The notes beneath the pieces are model-generated. The model did no database searches, had not been told where the DNA came from, and was given only the letters and a program-made list of their open reading frames with translations. The position numbers and the translations under genes were made by a program. A stretch of DNA of 64,000 nt from Streptomyces sp. AP-93 (GTDB lineage: Bacteria > Actinomycetota > Actinomycetes > Streptomycetales > Streptomycetaceae), in the NCBI RefSeq assembly GCF_022808175.1, contig NZ_JALGBX010000017.1, forward strand, positions 62,001 to 126,000, in the 5' to 3' direction. Shown one piece after another: positions 63,236 to 64,000 of this stretch. How positions within the stretch are numbered: position 1 is the first letter of the stretch; each line of letters opens with the position of its first letter.

Positions 63236-63257
63236 GTTCAGTCGGCGTTCACGTGCG
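63236..63257 (+). promoter_or_regulatory. PHO box candidate (two 11-bp direct repeats) upstream of the phoX-like gene
   Basis: GTTCAGTCGGC-GTTCACGTGCG: two adjacent 11-bp units opening with GTTCA, the unit size and start of PhoP sites in Streptomyces. It lies 65 bases before a secreted phosphatase gene, the expected target. Confidence 0.5.
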
Positions 63258-63321
63258 GGCGGGAGCGTGTGCGCCGACGACCGCACGACAGGCGCACCAC
63301 CTCCCCACCCCTGGAGACCCG

Positions 63322-64000
63322 ATGCCGCTCAGCCGCAGAGATTTCACCACCCGCACCGCACTCGCGGGTGCGGGAGTCGCGCTCACCGGAACGGTCGGCG
63401 CCCTCGCCACGGCCCCCGGGGCCCTCGCCGCGGACGACGGCGCGCCGCAGGACGCGGGTCGTGAACAGGGTCAGGGCAGCCACGGCCACGGCCACGGTTG
63501 CGGCTATGGCCCGCTCGTGTCAGACCCGGCCGGCATCCTGGCCCTCCCCGCCGGATTCGCCTACCGCGTGATCACCCACAGCGGTGTCACCGCGCTCGAG
63601 TCGGGCGAGAGCACCCCGTCCAACCACGACGGCACGGCCGCCTTCGAGGGCCACCGGGGAGTCACCCTCCTCGTCAACAACCACGAGCTGAAGGGCCCGC
63701 GCACGAACTGGACGCACCCCGTCCCGCTCACCGAGGGCCTCGTCTACGACCCGGCCGCGGCCGGTGGCTGCACGGTCGTCGAGGTCCGGCGCGGCGGCGA
63801 GGTCGCCGAATGGGTGGGCATCTCCGGTACGTCGACCAACTGCGCGGGCGGCTCCACCCCCTGGAACACCTGGCTGACCTGCGAGGAGAACTCGGACCTC
63901 GCCGGCAAGAACGGCATGACCAAGGACCACGGCTACGTCTTCGAGGTCGACCCGCACGACCGCCGCGCCAACCTCGACCCGAAGCCGGTCAAGGCGTTCG
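63322..64000 (+). CDS. PhoX/DUF839 family secreted phosphatase (partial)
   Basis: 226 codons before the window ends; the gene runs on. Tat signal SRRDFTTRTALAGAGVALTG leads to a cut near ALAADD, followed by a Gly/His stretch (GHGHGCG). GFAYRVITHSGVTALESGESTPSNHDGTAAF, VTLLVNNHELKGP, GGCTVVEVRRGG and TPWNTWLTCEENSD match the PhoX/DUF839 beta-propeller, which binds Ca2+ and Fe3+ and hydrolyses phosphate esters outside the cell. CTGGAGA precedes ATG. A PHO box candidate lies upstream. Confidence 0.9.
   Translation, partial: MPLSRRDFTTRTALAGAGVALTGTVGALATAPGALAADDGAPQDAGREQGQGSHGHGHGCGYGPLVSDPAGILALPAGFAYRVITHSGVTALESGESTPSNHDGTAAFEGHRGVTLLVNNHELKGPRTNWTHPVPLTEGLVYDPAAAGGCTVVEVRRGGEVAEWVGISGTSTNCAGGSTPWNTWLTCEENSDLAGKNGMTKDHGYVFEVDPHDRRANLDPKPVKAF

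Overview
The window is about 72-75% GC. Coding regions show strong third-position G/C bias, GTG and TTG starts are common, and several genes appear to lack 5' leaders. Gene content and order (uvrB-uvrA-uvrC, rapZ-yvcK-whiA, gap-pgk-tpiA-secG, a tkt-tal-zwf-opcA-pgl block, ctaA/ctaB, suf operon, dapD) match the chromosomal core of a Streptomyces or very close relative. whiA and an RbpA paralogue support this. I saw no rRNA, tRNA, CRISPR array, prophage or intact insertion sequence.

Layout. 1-4.3 kb: end of uvrB, then a small Ter (tellurite/metal stress) group: terD, a long TerD-domain protein, and a TerC-family exporter with what looks like a yybP-ykoY (Mn2+) riboswitch in its leader. 4.4-8.5 kb: secreted serine hydrolase, MFS transporter, MBL-fold hydrolase and a mycothiol-dependent isomerase-like protein. 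8.7-17.5 kb: uvrA, then accessory genes (NAD(P)-binding protein and divergent TetR, PfkB kinase, Rieske lipoprotein, DNA-binding-like protein, secreted C39-like protease and a membrane-anchored partner). 17.7-22.8 kb: uvrC-rapZ-yvcK-whiA, all overlapping, closed by a strong terminator. 22.9-25.9 kb: large secreted M14 carboxypeptidase.

26-40 kb is central carbon metabolism: gap, pgk-tpiA, secG, an RbpA paralogue and pgi on the plus strand, facing the pentose phosphate operon tkt-tal-zwf-opcA-pgl on the minus strand. 39-43 kb holds ctaB and ctaA (heme o and heme a synthesis) with hypothetical genes between them. 44-46.9 kb carries an ABC exporter pair and a formate/nitrite transporter with an unusual structured leader and a coupled small ORF. 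46.98-53.6 kb is the SUF Fe-S assembly operon, headed by its SufR-type repressor and a matching palindromic operator.

53.7-57.4 kb looks like a scarred accessory segment: a 5'-truncated propeller-like gene, a broken membrane-protein gene, and an SMR exporter/TetR pair with a duplicated promoter-operator. 57.4-64 kb returns to conserved genes: dapD, a small membrane protein, a GNAT enzyme, a secreted nuclease/phosphatase, a conserved hypothetical protein behind a 30-bp tandem repeat, and the start of a PhoX-type phosphatase with a possible PHO box. A GC-rich intergenic repeat family occurs three times (11.7, 17.5 and 32.9 kb).
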